Shown here: one piece after another, positions 4,914 through 6,322 of the stretch
How the letters are laid out: each line of letters opens with the position of its first letter
How positions within the stretch are numbered: the stretch's first letter is position 1
NCBI RefSeq assembly: GCF_046546335.1
Contig: NZ_JBKGYA010000119.1
Reading direction: 5' to 3' (one strand)
DNA: 6,322 bases
From: Thiohalospira sp046546335
Lineage (GTDB): Bacteria; Pseudomonadota; Gammaproteobacteria; Thiohalospirales; Thiohalospiraceae
Notes under the pieces: model-generated
What the model saw: only the letters and a program-made list of their open reading frames with translations
What the model was told of the DNA's origin: nothing
Databases searched by the model: none
Position numbers and translations under genes: made by a program

Positions 4914-6322
4914 GATGGCTCCTCGTTCCCGGCGGGCGCCATGCCGCCGTCCGCCGGCAGGGTGACGACCACGCAGGCCCCGCCCAGGGCCGATCCCTCC
5001 ATGTGGATACGACCGCCGTTCTCCTCTACCAGTTTCTTGGCGATGGCCAGCCCCAGGCCGGTGCCGCCCTCGCGGCTGGTGTGGTACGGCTCGAAGACGG
5101 CGACCCGCTCCTCCGCCGGGACGCCGGGGCCGCTATCCTGGATGCGCAGCTCGACCTGGCGGCAGCGGTCGCCCTCGTCCGGACAGCGGGTGGTTACCGA
5201 GAGGCGCGGGTGGCCCTCGGCCTGTTGCAGCGCCGTGCGGGCGTTCTCCAGGAGGTTGGTGAGCACCCGCCGCAGGCGGTCGGGGTCGGCGTGGACGCGG
5301 GGCCGGCCCGGGTCGAAGTTGACCAGGACCTGGATCTCGCCGCCGCGGAAGAGCTCCAGGACCTCGCGGACCAGCTCGTTGAGGTCCAGGGCGCGCGGTG
5401 CCAGCGGCGGGGTGCGGGCGTAGTCGGCGAAGGCGCGGACCATCTCCTCCAGCCCCTCCACCTGGTGGATGATGGTGCCGGCGGAGCGTTCCACCAGGTC
5501 GCCGTGGGGCCCGTCGGCGCACTTCATCCGCAGCCGGTCCGCCGCCAGGCGGATGGGGGTCAGGGGATTCTTGATCTCGTGGGCCAGGCGGCGGGCCACC
5601 TCGCCCCAGGCGGCCTCCTTCTGTGCCTGGACCAGGGCGGTGACGTCATCGAAGACCAGGATGTGGCCGGGGGTCTCCGTGGGCTCCGGCAGCCGGCTGC
5701 CGTGGAGGGTGAGGATCCGGCGGCCGCGCGGGGTGAAGAGGGTCACCGCATCCGACCACTCGTCCCGGTCCCCGGCCAGGATGGCCGCCAGCCGTTCGGC
5801 CAGGGGCTCCAGGTGCGGGTGGCGGCCGGCGATGGTGTTGATGGTCCGGCCCCGGAAGGTGCGCAGCGGGGCCTCCAGCAGGCTGGTGGCGGCGCGGTTG
5901 GCGGTGAGGAGCCGGCCCTCGCGGTCCAGGGTGAGGACCCCGGAGGAGAGCCGGCCGAGGACCGCCTCCAGATAGGTGCGCTCGGCCTCGGCGTGGCGCT
6001 GACTGCGCCGGGCGCTGTCCCGGGACTCCGCCACCCGGGTGGTCATCTCGTTGAAGGACTCCACCAGGCCGGCGATCTCGTCGCCGTGGCGCGGGATGGG
6101 GAGCTGCTTGGTGTAGTCCCCGGCGGCCACCGCCCGGGTCCCCGCGGCCAGATCCCGGATGGGGGCGACCAGTCGCCGGGCCAGGAGCAGCGCCGCCCAG
6201 AGCGCGGCCAGCCCGGCCAGGAGGACCACCAGGGTCAGGGTGGTGACGAAGCTGGTGCGCAGCGGCTCGCGCAGGAAGGTCGCCCCGCGGTAGTGGCGCC
6301 ACGCCGTCTGCACGCGGTCGGC
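4910..6322 (-). CDS. ntrY: NtrY-type sensor histidine kinase (C-terminal 470 residues; 5' end outside window)
   Basis: Membrane sensor kinase that autophosphorylates on His and passes phosphate to NtrX. Numbering is from the GTG at 6313. A transmembrane helix (about 22-45) leads into a HAMP domain (about 46-98, with RRLVAPIRDLAAGTR and GDEIAGLVESFNEM). A PAS-like domain follows (about 113-225, ending ILVFDDVTAL). The HisKA H-box is AHEIKNPLTPIRL, with phospho-acceptor H245. The ATPase domain shows the N-box LTNLLENA (351-358), G1 DSGPGVP (393-399), the F-box VFEPYHTS and G2 GTGLGLAIAKKLVEENGG. All catalytic boxes are intact. The frame stays open to the window edge (Ala-Asp-Arg before the GTG), so GTG is not taken as the start. 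NtrY proteins are usually above 700 residues; the missing part should hold the earlier membrane helices and the periplasmic sensor. The stop TGA overlaps the ntrX ATG by four bases, which implies coupled translation. The ntrY name rests on the HAMP-PAS-kinase layout plus the adjacent ntrX; the signal is unknown. Confidence 0.92.
   Translation of the reverse strand, partial: ADRVQTAWRHYRGATFLREPLRTSFVTTLTLVVLLAGLAALWAALLLARRLVAPIRDLAAGTRAVAAGDYTKQLPIPRHGDEIAGLVESFNEMTTRVAESRDSARRSQRHAEAERTYLEAVLGRLSSGVLTLDREGRLLTANRAATSLLEAPLRTFRGRTINTIAGRHPHLEPLAERLAAILAGDRDEWSDAVTLFTPRGRRILTLHGSRLPEPTETPGHILVFDDVTALVQAQKEAAWGEVARRLAHEIKNPLTPIRLAADRLRMKCADGPHGDLVERSAGTIIHQVEGLEEMVRAFADYARTPPLAPRALDLNELVREVLELFRGGEIQVLVNFDPGRPRVHADPDRLRRVLTNLLENARTALQQAEGHPRLSVTTRCPDEGDRCRQVELRIQDSGPGVPAEERVAVFEPYHTSREGGTGLGLAIAKKLVEENGGRIHMEGSALGGACVVVTLPADGGMAPAGNEEPS
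4919..4924 (-). promoter_or_regulatory. Ribosome binding site of ntrX inside the end of ntrY
   Basis: GAGGAG on the minus strand, 5 bases before the ntrX ATG at 4913, lying within the last codons of ntrY. With the ATGA stop/start overlap it points to coupled but efficient translation of the regulator. Confidence 0.75.

Noticed and set aside
2112..5423. A 1103-codon open frame on the plus strand, opposite trkA, ntrX and part of ntrY.
   Set aside because: Its codons are exactly in register with the trkA and ntrX codons, so a stop would need TTA, CTA or TCA in those genes, which are rare at this GC content. The product is low-complexity and resembles no known family, while the opposite strand encodes clear conserved proteins.
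6305..6322. GTG at 6313 as the ntrY start.
   Set aside because: The frame stays open to the edge, and the fragment begins just before a membrane helix and HAMP domain, whereas NtrY has a longer N-terminal sensory region. The true start is most likely outside the window.

Overview
The window is very GC-rich (estimated by eye near 68-70%), gene-dense bacterial chromosome. No mobile elements, CRISPR repeats, tRNA or rRNA genes were seen. TrkA and TrkH resemble the enterobacterial proteins closely in length and motifs (457 and 483 residues). Together with the ntrY-ntrX-trkA-trkH order, this suggests a high-GC gammaproteobacterium. An Ectothiorhodospiraceae/Chromatiales-type halophile or alkaliphile is a reasonable guess, but it is inference only.

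Layout. At the left edge, on the plus strand, lies the C-terminal part of a diguanylate cyclase with a full GGDEF domain; its N-terminus is outside the window. Ten bases after its stop, the rest of the window is read from the minus strand. In transcription order (right to left) the genes are ntrY (sensor histidine kinase, 5' end outside the window), ntrX (response regulator), a 147-base spacer, trkA (regulatory subunit of the Trk potassium uptake system) and trkH (its membrane channel subunit). ntrY and ntrX overlap by four bases (ATGA). trkA and trkH are 6 bases apart. The ntrX-trkA spacer is the only real non-coding region; it holds a candidate sigma-70 promoter for trkAH and two overlapping inverted repeats.

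How they work together. NtrY and NtrX form a two-component pair: a membrane kinase with HAMP, PAS, HisKA and ATPase domains phosphorylates the receiver of NtrX. TrkH and TrkA form the K+ uptake channel, a TrkH dimer gated by a ring of nucleotide-binding TrkA subunits. The close linkage hints that NtrYX signalling and potassium homeostasis are co-expressed or related, but no regulatory link is shown by the sequence.

Most interesting point. The AAA+ domain of this NtrX lacks the GAFTGA sigma-54 contact loop, and its Walker B motif reads LFLAH where the family has LFLDE. Walker A, the arginine-finger segment, the receiver and the Fis-type DNA-binding domain look intact. This predicts a regulator that may bind nucleotide and DNA but should neither hydrolyse ATP efficiently nor activate sigma-54 promoters. 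No wholly new system is evident; the rest is ordinary core chromosome.
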